Shown here: positions 45,690 through 55,720 of the stretch, in pieces
How the letters are laid out: the number at the start of each line of letters is the position of its first letter
How positions within the stretch are numbered: position 1 is the first letter of the stretch
Translations under genes and position numbers: made by a program
Notes under the pieces: model-generated
What the model saw: the letters and a program-made list of their open reading frames with translations, nothing else
The model's database searches: none
What the model was told of the DNA's origin: nothing
DNA from: Gadus chalcogrammus
Taxonomy: Eukaryota; Chordata; Actinopteri; Gadiformes; Gadidae
Length of the DNA: 64,000 nucleotides
Direction of reading: 5' to 3'
Assembly (NCBI RefSeq): GCF_026213295.1
Contig: NC_079427.1
Coordinates: forward strand, 33,793,170-33,857,169

Positions 45690-46368
45690 GCCCTGATGTA
45701 GACGATGCCCAACGTTGCTATTTTGGAAAATAAAAGAATCGTGCGTGCCCCCAGGCCATCGGGCTACCATGTTCAGGATTGACATTCTGGCATCGCAAAT
45801 AATCTGAACATTAACTGAATGGTAGCTTTTGCGGTTGATGTACGCGTAATCATTAATAGATGGTGGCTTCATACGCACATGGGTACAATCAACCGCACCA
45901 ATCACATTTGGAAACATAGCAATAGCATAAAAATCCCGTTTGATTCCAGTTTGCTGATCGTTCGCTGAGGGACAGTATAGCTGCCAAAACTGCTGGCATG
46001 GTTCGGATACTTGGCTGGGAAATACCAGACCTGTCCCCGATCTCCCGCTTAAAGGTCCCGGTGGCCAAAAACCCCAAGGTAGAGCACACCTGCACTGGCA
46101 CAGGTATTGCGTTTAGACGCCTAGTTTCTCGCCTTAACTGTGGCTCCAAAGCATTGCATAGCTCCATCAGGAGATGCCTTGGGAGACGAAAACGACTCAA
46201 GAGCCATTCATCGCTCTCCATAAAAAAATCGGCGCGGTCTCGAAAAACTCTCTCTCGTCTTAGACGTGCGTTGAGGTCCTCTAACAGAGCCAGATCTGCC
46301 ATCGCTGCGACTCGACCACCTATTTGGCAAAGCTCCTGTTTATATAGACAGCTGAATAAACATTTCAC
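45690..46368 (-). pseudogene. Harbinger DDE nuclease (HARBI1-like), frameshifted and truncated
   Basis: N-terminal part in frame 46,368 to about 45,955: MADLALLEDLNARLRRERVF, then LRRETRRLNAIPVPVQVCST and GDRSGISQPSIR, a helix-turn-helix-like region. After a frameshift near 45,955 the second frame gives FPNVIGAVDCTHVRMKPPSI (first catalytic Asp), VNVQIICDAR and ARWPGGTHDSFIFQNS (second Asp). Homology stops after NVGHRLHQG near 45,690, before the third acidic residue and the C-terminal block. The deletion joins it tail to tail with the Myb-like gene. Not functional. Confidence 0.88.
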
Positions 46369-46907
46369 CTGTCACATTCTAATTATTTTCATAGCAATAC
46401 TGTTTTTAATTAGGGCTGACTTGATTGTAATTGTTTGAACGGCTGGGCTAATTCCAATTTATTTAGTAATTAATACAGATGTGCAACATGGGCTACTTGT
46501 GCTGCACTATTCATCAGTGAAATACCCGTGTGTTGCGCCAAAAAAACTTGCGTACACGAGCTCAGACCTGACGTGAGATTTCATCGCAGCCTGCGCTCAC
46601 GTTCAAATTGATAAATGCCAAGCTCAACGTTGAAATGAGCGTACGTCCATTTTACGCACGTTTTCTGTCGTACGCTCGTTTGATAAATGAGGGCCAATGT
46701 CACACAATGCAACAAGACTGCAGTTACTACAAGCACCCTAACCCTAACCCTTTAAGGTTAGGTGAATTAGGTATAGAAAAATACTGATGGTAAATCTAGT
46801 GGAATATTAAAATCACGTTTGTAATTTTCACTTCTTATCATGTTCAAATTTCCTCTCATGATCAACAACCTAACCTCACCTCACTCTTCATTTACTGTAG
46901 CACCTAC

Positions 46908-47965
46908 CTGCAACTCTGCAGTGCTGGCATTCACTGAATCACCCTTACTGTTAGTGTCCAGCTGGACGTCATCTGATCTCTAATATTAAAGCAGTGGAGA
47001 TGAATGAGGCATAGAAAAATAGTGATGGGAAAGCTAGTGCAATATTAAAATCATGTTTGTAATTTAATGTTTAAATTCAACTGTGTTCACTTCTTACCAT
47101 GTTAAAACCTTCCTCTCATGATCAACAACCTAACATCACCTCACTCTATACTGTAGCACCTACCTGCAACCCTGCAGTGCTGGCTTTCACTGCATCTCCC
47201 TTACTGTTAGTGTCCAGCTGGACGTCATCTGATCTCTAATATGAAAGCAGTGGAGATGAATGAATGAGGCATAGAAAAATAGTGATGGGAAAAGCTAGTG
47301 CAATATTAAAATCATGCTTGTAATTTTATGGTTTAAATAAAATAAAAAGTTATGTTCACATTTCCTTTCATGATCAACAACCTAACATCCCCTCACTCTT
47401 CATATACAGTCCCTCCAGAAAAACACGATTATGCGATCGCAGAATCCAACACATAATCAGCCAAAGTCCGCATGAATATGAGGGCCCCGCATTTTTTTCA
47501 AATATGCCGCACTTTCACCGCATAAATTGCAGATTTCCGTGCAAAATATGGGGGGCTTGAATGATTTCATAATCCCCGTATTTTCGTTGCAAAAAAGTCA
47601 CATATATCTTAGCAGAATGTTGAAAAATGTTGCGTTTACTTCACACAAGAGCAGCCATTTCCCCCTGTTGCCATGGGAACGTTATGAAGTTAGTGACGTA
47701 ATTATGCAACGTGAACGTCATCGAAAAGCTGCATTTTTTTAAGTTCCCGCATTTATTCGCAAGTTCCCGCAATTTTTGCAAGTTCCCACAATTTCATGGC
47801 ATAACATTGCATGAATATGCCGCATAATCAAGGATTTTTGAACAATCACAAAAAAATTACGCATTTTACTGGAGGGACTGCTGTAGCACCTACCTGCAAC
47901 TCTGAAGTGCTGGCTTTCCCTGATTCAACCTCACTGTTAGTGTCCATCTGGACTTCATCTGAGCT
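46908..47965 (-). repeat. Tandem triplication of a 256-bp unit carrying a 72-bp hAT exon
   Basis: Each copy has acceptor CTGCTTT.ATATTAG, a 24-codon exon (copy 1 starts RSDDVQLDTNSKGDSV and ends TAELQ) and donor GTAGGT. Donor-to-donor spacing is 256 bp between copies 1 and 2. Between copies 2 and 3 it is 730 bp, which is again 256 after removing the 474-bp MITE at 47,407-47,880. Copy 3 is the most diverged (SSDEVQMDTNSEVESG). Confidence 0.88.
47407..47880. mobile_element. 474-bp MITE with CAGTCCCTCCAG termini
   Basis: The left end CAGTCCCTCCAG and right end CTGGAGGGACTG are perfectly inverted for 12 bp. The element lies between TCATATA and CTGTAGCACC, and the tandem sister copies at 46,886-46,905 and 47,142-47,160 preserve the equivalent uninserted sequence. 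CAGT ends and a TA on the left suggest Tc1/mariner relatives, but no TA remains on the right. Confidence 0.85.
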
Positions 47966-48495
47966 CTAATATGAAAGCAGTGGAGATTAATAAGGCATAG
48001 AAAATTACTGATGGTATTGTCAAGAACAAGGGAAAAACATACAGACAGACTAACTCCTTTCTAGATGTGGGAGATGTGTGACGTTACTCTCGTTTTCAAG
48101 TGATATGGGTTAAGTTAATAGAAAAATAATGTTATTTGTCAATTAAATGAAATCGCTTTTTGTCCTTTACTTTACTGTAAAGTCCGCCAGCAAACGTTGG
48201 CTAGTAACGTTCATAATAACAACTTTTACCTAGCAAGAGTGTACTAGTTAGATGTTGAATCACAACATCATCTTAACATCAACAACTCTAACGTTAGTCT
48301 GAAAATATAATCATCCTCCTCGATAAAATTATGACCAACTCACATTTCCTTTCTTCTTTTTCTTCCCCTGGAGAAAGAAATCTTTTAAACTGCGCTGCTG
48401 CTGTCTTTTCATTTTAACGGCTCTAACCTGTCGCGTTAGCTGCAGACACCCGCATCTCTAACAGTCTGAGCCGTTGAGGGGTTGCGGCAGCTTAG

Positions 48496-49065
48496 GGGCC
48501 TGTGTCCACCAAAAGCCTTTTTAAAAGGCGGAGCGCCTGTCTGCAATGCATTCTCTATGGCAGGACGCGCTTGCAGCGCGCCTTTTAAAAAGCTGCCCGG
48601 GGCGGTTAAACACTCCGCGCGCCTCGCGCTTTTAGACGCTCGCCCCAGTTGAAAACAGTTGAACTTTTGAAGAAAAGCGCTCCACGTCATCGGCGCTTTT
48701 TTCGAACGACCAATCAAAATCAAGGAGGAGGCAAGGCTAAAAGTATCAACAGAACACAAACGGAAACAAACGGAAACATGTCGGACGAAAGTTTAATAAC
48801 AGCTAACAGCTGTGAGTGAGTGTCCAGTCCTGTACGACCTCAAGTTAAAGGTGGTATTCCCCGTACTGCCTCCTGCCACGATTCGTGATTAATGCTGTGA
48901 ACCCACACTCTCCTCCGGGCAACCATGACAGGCACACAGGGGGATCGTCCGCAACCTCCGCTGCCACGGCAAGAAGCGCCTTTTTTGAGCGGCGCGCACA
49001 AACGCGTTGAAAGCAGTTCACGGAGCGCTCCGCCTTTTAAAAAGGCTTTTGGTGGACACAGGCCC
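48496..49065. mobile_element. 570-bp MITE with ~40-bp inverted ends
   Basis: The left end GGGCCTGTGTCCACCAAAAG continues into CCTTTTTAAAAGGCGGAGCG. The right end has the inverse (CGCTCCGCCTTTTAAAAAGG, then CTTTTGGTGGACACAGGCCC). TAG flanks both sides (48,493-48,495 and 49,066-49,068), a 3-bp duplication. It sits just upstream of hAT exon 1. Confidence 0.88.
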
Positions 49066-49422
49066 TAGCGCTGTCTTGCGAGACAGCCGTATTCACGCGA
49101 GATCGCGAGATCACGAGATCACGCGATAAGAGTTGCAGGCTGGCAGCGATCAGCAGCGGTGACCGCGGCGCAGCCGTTCCGCGGCGCTTACGTCCCCGAT
49201 GGAAAGCAGGCAACTTAGCCTTCTAGGCAGCGATTTGAAGGCGTTTCCAGCCTGAAGTCCTTACAACCCTGCGCGCTGCCATACATGGGGCAGGTGACAA
49301 GACGCTGTGTTGCGCTTTCAAAATAAAAGCAAGTGAGTAAAATATTAAAAAAGACAAATGCGCCTGTCTCGAAAATTGGGGGGGACACGTCCCCTCCGTC
49401 CCCCCCGGTTCCTACGCCCTTG

Positions 49423-49523
49423 CTAGACACTGTCTTCACTAGACACTGTCTAGTGAATAAGCGAACGATTCCGGTAGAATAAAGTACCAATCCTGTCAAT
49501 AATCGGTGGCCGCTTCATTCCGA
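49423..49523. repeat. Right part of the older element hosting the hAT
   Basis: CTAGACAC duplication (49,423-49,430), then CACTAGACACTGTCTAGTGA and AATAATCGGTGGCCGCTTCA, inverse of 41,993-42,085. Closes the inverted repeat split by the hAT. Confidence 0.8.
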
Positions 49524-50620
49524 CCTATAATCAGACCAACTGCCGGTCAAATCACACAAAAAAATAGAGACAGGGATCACACAGGCAATCTTTTTCGCGC
49601 TTGGCCCACTCTGGATAAATGTCGTTCATATCGCATATGAGGACTTCGAAGGGTGTGGAGAAATGAAATCCTCCGTAACCACGGAGAGCTGTCATCACAG
49701 AGAGGGCATCTCGTCGCAAACTTACGGCATCAATAAGAGGGGGCGGTGTCAGCAGACTATTATTTAGACAAATTAACAAATTTCAATCGGACAATTTTAC
49801 CGGAGAGTTAGAAAGGGCGTATCGCGCTTCTGCCTTCTCACACTGCGAGACAGGTTTGTGGCTTAAAAAGTTAAAGTGAGTGTTGCGATTACCTACTTAT
49901 TAGCCTACTTAATTTACGTTCTTCAGTCAGGTTCACAATAAAAAATATTCGGTGAAAATTACTTCATCTTATATTGCAACTAGAATAAACTTGAGAACAG
50001 TTGACAAAAAAACTAAATAAATACCTTCAAAGTGTTATTCGGCTACCCGATGATGCGCTTCCAGAGACGCTAATGAGATGACTCCACAGGGCGGGAGATA
50101 CGCGGCGGGACTGACAGCTTTGACACCAAATGGATATACTTGAAAATCAGATGACGTGTTTCACAACTTTTCATTGGTCAATTAGGTTCATGACGCATAC
50201 TGTATACGGAAATGAACCTGGACATAACTATCATCGTAAAATCTGAAAATCGGCAAAAATGGACATACGCGGTTTTCATCGGACAGCGACGATATGCTCT
50301 GTTTTAGACGTAACGCGTAAGCACGTAAGATACATAACCCCCCCTTGCGCGGTAAAATATCCCCCCTTACGTGCTTAAGTGCGTCGGCCAAAATGACTAC
50401 TATCCTGACTATGCGACTAAAACACTACGGCCCTACGCAGCTCGCAAAGACTGTGATTGGCCAGCTAACCGCATCCTTTCAGGAGTCTCACATTTCCGGT
50501 TTTACAGCATAATAGCGCCATTTTTAAAAGGCTGTGACAGAAGCGAATGAAGAATTTTGAAGAAGGAGAAGAAGAAAACACAAGAACGAATTATGATAAT
50601 TATAAACAGTACCGCGGGAA
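49524..50620. other. No gene recognised
   Basis: A 75-codon minus-strand frame (49,779-49,552) has a fairly balanced composition (ALRGYGGFHF, DMNDIYPEWAKRE) but matches no family I know and has no supporting context. The rest is unassigned. Confidence 0.4.
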
Positions 50621-50621
50621 G

Positions 50622-51394
50622 TAGGGGTGCTGGGGGTGCTGCCGCACCCCCTGTCTGAGGCCCTGTCTTATCACAGAAAACGATTATTTCTAAAAACTCC
50701 GGCCAAAGTGGAGATTTCTGAAAACGCCGGTTATGTGTTGTCGTGTCAACGGGGAGAAACGGGATTTTAGGTTCTGAAGCGTCACATTATGCACCAGGAA
50801 ATGCTTAACGTCATGTGAGCGCCCGCTGTACCGTATTGGTCCGAATATAAACACAAACCCGACCTATGTTTGGAAAAAAGATTTGAAGACCAGATCTTGT
50901 TTTTATAAATAAATAAATTGTATTCATTGAAATAATATACGAAAATTAAAAGGCATAGAATAAAACACTGCATTTTCATTAAACAGTAGTGCAAATAGGC
51001 CGTACTGATGTGTACACAAAAGACTATTCCTGACACTCCTCTGCCCCGCTGTGTTCGCTCTGGCTGTGGTCGCTCCGCACTGTTTCGGCCCGTGGCAAAG
51101 CGGGTCATCGTCGCTGCTGTCCAAGGCATTTTGAGACGCAGCATTTATTTAATGCTCATATGACCTAGTGCTGAAAAGTTAAAGTTATATGAAAAAGTGT
51201 GAGGGGAGCGGTGGTGCGCTAAACTTGTTCTGTGAGCAGCTGGATGTGAACCATGGTGTGAACACAACGATCGATTTTCGACTGTGTGCGCACTGGTGTA
51301 ATTGAGCTGCGCTGCTATAAATCTTTTTTATCAATGTAGCGAGTTGCGAGTCTAGTCCAGGCTGAGTTTTTTTTTCCAGCACCCCCTGCTGAGA
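50622..51394. mobile_element. Possible non-autonomous element with GGGGTGCTG ends
   Basis: GTAGGGGTGCTGGGGGTGCTG on the left is loosely matched by CCAGCACCCCCTGCTGAG on the right. No clear target duplication was found and the interior is unassigned, so this is tentative. Confidence 0.3.
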
Positions 51395-51889
51395 ATACGT
51401 TCCCGCGGCTATGATTATAAATATAAACAAGCCAGCGATTTCCACTTCCACGCCCACAGATTCGTTCTTTGCTCCCCCTACTGTTCTGGCGGAGAATCCC
51501 CTTGCAACACGCGCAATCCTTAAGGAACCTTACGGGAACCGTAAATCAAAACTTGTCTTAAACAAGTCCCTTGTGTAAATTACGTGCTTACGTCTCTCGA
51601 CTAAAACGACCCTAAATAGGGCTTTACGTGACACAAACAAGCATCGCAAACGTTCTCTCCCGCTTGAGATGATCTCTTTCTTTATAGGTTCATGGGTCTG
51701 ATTCGCCGATTTCCCATGCTGATATCCCCGGAGATTCTCGGGCATCTTCGACAATTTGGCTATAGATTGTCTCATTACACGCTAAATAATATAATTATAG
51801 CCTAATTATATATATAGCCTATACATATATATAGGCAATATATATAATTAGGCAATATATATATAGCATTTGTGGTTTTGGCATAAACA
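51395..51889. other. No gene recognised
   Basis: Unassigned sequence ending in TATATA-rich repeats with AATTAGGCAATATATA motifs (51,790-51,870). Confidence 0.45.
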
Positions 51890-52110
51890 TAACTAGGGTG
51901 CACTGTAGCCTACTATCTGCGCACACCCTTTCTGAAGCCTCTCTCTCGCTCTCTCTCTCTCTCTCTCTGTCCCTCCCTCTCTCTCTTTCTCTCTCTCTCG
52001 TACCGTTTTGTGGAGCACGTTCATTGTCTGACAACACTCCCATTCAGAAAGCATTGGTTTACATTTCGTTCTGTGTAGCACGCAAAAAGTCGGACTATCG
52101 TACTCTGGAA
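51890..52110 (-). repeat. Dispersed ~230-bp repeat with CT microsatellite
   Basis: Inverse copy of the family at 62.2-62.96 kb: GGTGCACTGTAG, CTGCGCACACCCTTTCTGAAG, a (CT)n tract, then ACTCCCATTCAGAAAGCATT and GGTTTACATTTCGTTCTGTG. Confidence 0.8.
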
Positions 52111-52129
52111 CACGCTTCAATAGATTAAC

Positions 52130-52620
52130 GTTCGTGCGCATGAGCACGCAATCGCGTGATACCGAGTTGTGTAGCCAGATCAGCTGCAAAGTCAGAAAAC
52201 TCATCAACAAAAAGTGAATACATTCCTGGGGGACGGTATACTACAGCTAAAACGAAAGAGTCTGGAACTCGTTTCGCTTCTCGGGGAGCTGAGGTGCAGA
52301 GCGCAAGCACCTCAAAGGATCTGAAATATATCTATTCTTTGGCTTTAAATTAAGCTTAGAATTAGATATCAGGGCTACTCCACCACCTTTCTTAACTTCT
52401 CTAGATACTTGAGTGCTAAGGTAATGGGGTGGAGTAGCTTCGTTTAGGGCTAGAAACTCATCTGGTTTTAACCAGGTTTCACAAAGGCCCAGTATGTCTA
52501 TCTTTTTATCAATAATTAGATCATGGACCAAGAGCGCTTTAGATGAAAGCGACCTTATGTTCATGAACCCTATTCTGAGTGCTTCCATTTTATTATTTTC
52601 AGAGGGAGTCCGGTTAACAC
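52130..52620 (-). pseudogene. LINE endonuclease fragment (L2/CR1-like)
   Basis: The minus frame from 52,588 reads [40 protein letters not shown] and [10 protein letters not shown]: the start of the apurinic endonuclease domain of a fish LINE, with the ETWL active-site motif. After a frameshift near 52,300 the overlapping frame (52,310-52,125) continues [20 protein letters not shown], the next endonuclease block. No RT follows, so this is an isolated 0.5-kb piece. Confidence 0.82.
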
Positions 52621-52762
52621 TCTGTGGGATTGTGAGAGTTTGACATAGGCTACTGGTTGCGGGCCTCGCCTGCGGGTTTTACACCTCGAGGCCGCACCAC
52701 CGTACAAATTCAGAGGGAGTCCGGTTAACACACACATTTCAGAGGGAGTCCGGTTAACACTC
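52602..52762. repeat. Three copies of a 21-bp motif
   Basis: CAGAGGGAGTCCGGTTAACA occurs at about 52,602, 52,712 and 52,740. Confidence 0.8.
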
Positions 52763-53211
52763 AGCTCTGAAAAGATTGGTGCAATAGATACTGGTTCAGC
52801 TAACCCATCTGCTGTTCTAGACTCTGCAGAGAGAAAGAAAATCTCAATTTAGTCCAGCATTTCAATGACAAAACTGACTTGGTTAGGGTTTAGCTTAGGG
52901 GGCTAGGCTAGGTTAGCTTAGGTGGGGGGGGGGGATCCCTTGTGGGATCCCCTTACCCCCTTCTTTTTGGGTAACACCAAACTTCTCATTAGATTTGCTA
53001 TCTGCTTCTCTAATGAAATGTCTCACACAAACAAAATGCAAATCCCAATTTCTCTCAAAACATCAGGAAAAAAAACAATTCACAAATCACCACAACCTCA
53101 ACACCAAAATAAACGTCTGGAAAACATCACAATCACGTAGCCTAGTAGCCCCCATGTGCCTGGTTGTACATCAAGGTGAAGTGCAACCAGCCACAACTGC
53201 AATGTATCCAA
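52763..53211. other. No gene seen
   Basis: Contains a G-run followed by the hairpin GGGATCCCTTGTGGGATCCC near 52,933-52,952. Otherwise unassigned. Confidence 0.5.
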
Positions 53212-53854
53212 CAGTGTTGGGAAAGTTCACTTTCTACGTGAACTACTTCAAAGTTCAGTTCACAAATTTTAAAATGAACTAGTTCAGTTAAACTGTCACA
53301 ATTCAAAGTTTTGAACTAAGTTCACAGTTCCAAAAAATGAACTAGTCAATATGTTGCTGTGAGCTATTATTCTAGTCCGCTGAGCTATGAGCCAGAGAGC
53401 TAACGTTATGGATTGTACATATTTCTAATTCAACCCATTCGTCCCTTTATACCACAGATACTCTAGGGTCTATAGCATATAACTGCGTTGTCTGATTACA
53501 GTTTAATTCATTTTTCACAATTGAACAGCTCTCGTTTTAAAGAATAATCGCCACGCCATTCGTTTCAATGGAAATCGGGACGGTCTATAATTTCAACATA
53601 AAATGTACATATTTATAATTTGAAATTCGTCCCGGCCTTTATACCACAGATACTATAGGTTCTATAGCATATAACCGCATTTTCTGATTACAGTTTATTG
53701 CAACAGTAAGCTGACAACACCGCAACTGCAAATTAATCACACAGAGACACCAGAATGAACGAGTTCACAGTAATGTTCATCAGGCAGTAATACAGTAAGT
53801 TCACGTTCGCCGAAAATATGAACGAGTTCATGATCGTGTTCAGGCTCAACACTA
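53212..53854. mobile_element. hAT MITE (643 bp) with 8-bp TSD GTATCCAA
   Basis: The left end CAGTGTTGGGAAAGTTCA and right end TTCAGGCTCAACACTA form the terminal inverted repeat (CAGTGTTG/CAACACTA). GTATCCAA flanks both sides (53,204-53,211 and 53,855-53,862). A ~95-bp internal segment (TATACCACAGATACT, TCTATAGCATATAAC) is present twice, 190 bp apart. No ORF. Confidence 0.9.
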
Positions 53855-54067
53855 GTATCCAAATCCTTGTATGGTAGCTGGTGAAAGCTCAACCCCTTAT
53901 ATTTTCTCATTTGGTTTTAACAATTTGGAAATGTAAAAGCACAAACCATTTTCCCAGTGACATATATAAATCCTTCCTTTTTCAAAACTCCTTTCTCAAT
54001 CTCACTTTGATGATGATAGACTGTCAGTCGCCTTCAGACGCTCCTCTGTTACTGCGCGCGCAACTGG

Positions 54068-54310
54068 GTTGGCTTAGCTCAGGAGGTAGAACACTTGTCT
54101 TGTAACCGAAAGGTTGCTAGTTCGATCCCCAGCTCCTCCTAGTTGATGTTGATGTGTCCCTGAGCAAGACACTTAACCCTAACTGCTCCTGAAGAGCTGG
54201 CTGTCGCCTTGCATGGTTGACTCTTCCGTCGGTGTGTCAATGTGTGTATTAACCGATGTAAGTTGGTTTGGATAAAAGTGTCTGCTAAATGGCCTAATTG
54301 TAACTGTACT
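54068..54310 (+). repeat. tRNA-derived SINE
   Basis: A-box-like TGGCTTAGCTCAGGAGGTAG and B-box-like GGTTGCTAGTTCGATCC are spaced as in a tRNA promoter. A body with CCCTGAGCAAGACACTTAA follows, then the 3' tail TTGGTTTGGATAAAAGTGTC and GCTAAATGGCC. The structure is that of common fish tRNA SINEs with an L2-type tail. Confidence 0.9.
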
Positions 54311-54948
54311 GCAACTGCTCGAGATTTGTTTTCACTGTAGCAGGTTAGCTGTCACAGGCTAGTCAGGCAATCGTACTATGTCGTTCCATAGTCATAAATG
54401 TGAACATGACAGCTTCATGGAGATATTAAGGACATGACGGCTGCATTGCTCAACGTTTTCTTTTTGTAAAAAATCAAAACAAGGAAAGAGTTTTCGTTTC
54501 TGTGGATAGTGGCTAGGAGCGCGTCCGTTCTGCTATCGGCTAGTAAGGGCTTTCTGGATATGTCAACGGGGTAATCTGAGGTGAGTGATTCCATAACACT
54601 GCCAATGCGGCAGTTTCATGCACAACGGGGATTTCTCAAGGTATCAGTGGCGGCGACTAGCGTCAGAAGCTGAACCATCACTGGTAGAGCTAAGAAGGTT
54701 CTACGAGCGCTTCAGACCAATCTTACCAACGAACGACATACAGAAGTGATTCGTAGCAAAGAACGTTTCAGGAAACACATAAAATGTTAAGGTAGAACTT
54801 AAAGTGTAATTCCAGCGTAAATTGAACCAAGGGTTCAATTAGATATTATCAGCAATGTTTTATTACAACAAGTGTTTGTCTTGCGCTCGGAGGGGGTCGA
54901 GCCTGGGGTGTAATTCAATTTAGAACTGCCACTGCATGAAGGGTTGCA
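54311..54948. other. No gene seen
   Basis: Unassigned sequence between the SINE and the minisatellite. No recognisable domain or inverted ends. Confidence 0.5.
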
Positions 54949-55443
54949 ATGGAAACTTTTGGACTAAACACTGCGGCTGCAAGTGCTACACCTGCTAACA
55001 TCAAGCAGCCAGTCAACCTCCCTGCTCCTCCACCTACCAACATCCAGCACCCAGTCAACCTCCCTGCTCCTCCACCTACCAACATCCAGCACCCAGTCAA
55101 CCTCCCTGCTCCTCCACCTGCCAACATCAAGCAGCCAGTCAACCTCCCTGCTCCTCCACCTGCCAACATCCAGCACCCAGTCAACCTCCCTGCTCCTCCA
55201 CCTACCAACATCCGGCACCCAGGCAACCTCCATGCTCCTCCACCTGCCAACATCAAGCATCCAGTCCACCTCACTGCTCCTCCACCTGCCAACATCAAGC
55301 ATCCAGTCCACCTCACTGCTCCTCCACCTACCAACATCAAGCATCCAGTCAACCTCACTGCTCCTCCACCCTCCAGGACGAAGAGGGTTGTAACAGCAAG
55401 TAACAAAGTGTACTTTTTCTATGGGGAATGTGGTTCAGGTTAG
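54949..55443 (+). CDS. Open frame of 164 codons over a 42-bp minisatellite; function unknown
   Basis: ATG at 54,949 gives METFGLNTAAASATP. Nine 14-residue repeats of the form (A/T)NI(Q/K)(H/Q)PVNLPAPPP follow, then a unique tail SRTKRVVTASNKVYFFYGEC and a stop. Because 42 is a multiple of three, every frame through the repeat is periodic and long frames also exist in other frames and on the minus strand. The open frame alone is therefore weak evidence. In its favour, the repeat keeps the Asn-Ile and APPP residues while several changes fall between them, and the unique tail stays open. No family recognised. It may be non-coding. Confidence 0.3.
   Translation: METFGLNTAAASATPANIKQPVNLPAPPPTNIQHPVNLPAPPPTNIQHPVNLPAPPPANIKQPVNLPAPPPANIQHPVNLPAPPPTNIRHPGNLHAPPPANIKHPVHLTAPPPANIKHPVHLTAPPPTNIKHPVNLTAPPPSRTKRVVTASNKVYFFYGECGSG
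54992..55369. repeat. 42-bp minisatellite, 9 copies
   Basis: Unit CTACCAACATCCAGCACCC then AGTCAACCTCCCTGCTCCTCC plus AC. Nine contiguous copies (378 bp) with two main variants, CCAGCACCC and CAAGCAGCC or CAAGCATCC. Confidence 0.95.
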
Positions 55444-55720
55444 GTATGACAATTATTAAATATTTATAATATAAAAAACTAGCCTATACGTAGGCCTACA
55501 GCATATCATACATTTGACATATAGAGTTAGACTATTGTATAAGGTTATAGGCCGAATTCTGTTAAAATGCAGCCTCTGCTTGCCCACAAATCGACTTGTC
55601 TTGTTATATGCTTTATAAGTTAATTATATTTAAATTATTATAACCAAGTAGCCTTTATCTTCATGGCGTTATCATTACATCCTTTCTCGTTACATCGATA
55701 TAAATTATTGTTATAACGAG
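55444..55720. other. No gene seen; hAT target duplication at the end
   Basis: AT-rich. ATAACGAG at 55,713-55,720 is the target duplication of the next element. Confidence 0.6.

Larger units (their letters stand above)
45004..46695. mobile_element. PIF/Harbinger transposon with internal deletion
   Basis: Inverted ends GGCCCTCATTTATCA (left) and TGATAAATGAGGGCC (right), 15/15. AAT flanks each side (45,001-45,003 and 46,696-46,698), a 3-bp duplication as in this superfamily. It carries remnants of both Harbinger genes, a DDE nuclease on the minus strand and a Myb/SANT-like protein on the plus strand. It lies in the last intron of the hAT gene. Confidence 0.92.
42852..48412 (-). pseudogene. hAT transposase gene (ZMYM1-like), five exons, one nonsense codon
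   Basis: Minus-strand model. Exon 1 is 48,412-48,344 (MKRQQQRSLKDFFLQGKKKK), donor GTGAGT. Three tandem 72-bp exons follow at 47,965-47,894, 47,235-47,164 and 46,979-46,908, then a main exon 44,981-42,852. All junctions are phase 0, for about 804 codons in total. The main exon opens with the TTF-type zinc-finger region (YQPHPKF, WLHYD, LCFYC) typical of ZMYM/hAT proteins. It continues with VIMDGTQDISGQEQESICLR (first catalytic Asp), YDGAANMAGK (second Asp region), HCGAHCTNLV (C-x2-H type motif) and PTRWTVRGKA. It ends in the hAT dimerisation block with SCEAERSFSVLRRLKTWLRS (catalytic Glu). A TGA at 44,105-44,103 breaks the frame just before GQTYDGAA; the frame is otherwise continuous. Splice sites are read by eye. 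Confidence 0.88.
42129..49422 (-). mobile_element. hAT transposon, 7.3 kb, with perfect 8-bp TSD
   Basis: The left terminus is CAGGGGCGTAGGAAC (42,129) and the right terminus is GTTCCTACGCCCTTG (ending 49,422), inverted repeats with one mismatch. CTAGACAC flanks both sides (42,121-42,128 and 49,423-49,430). Subterminal GGGGGGACAC and its inverse extend the pairing. TIR and TSD are diagnostic for hAT. The single transposase-like gene is on the minus strand. Three other elements are inserted in it. Confidence 0.95.

Noticed and set aside
46733..46751. CCCTAACCCTAACCC as an interstitial telomere site
   Set aside because: Only about 2.5 repeats within ordinary intron-like sequence of the hAT; too short to support the claim.
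48436..48759. 107-codon minus-strand frame near hAT exon 1
   Set aside because: It lies across the terminal inverted repeat of the 570-bp MITE and resembles no family.
49552..49779. 75-codon minus frame as a possible exon
   Set aside because: Composition is protein-like but there is no recognised homology, no convincing splice signals and no partner exon.
54068..54140. Functional tRNA gene
   Set aside because: A- and B-box-like motifs are present but the sequence continues into a SINE body and L2-type tail, and no cloverleaf with proper acceptor stem was evident.
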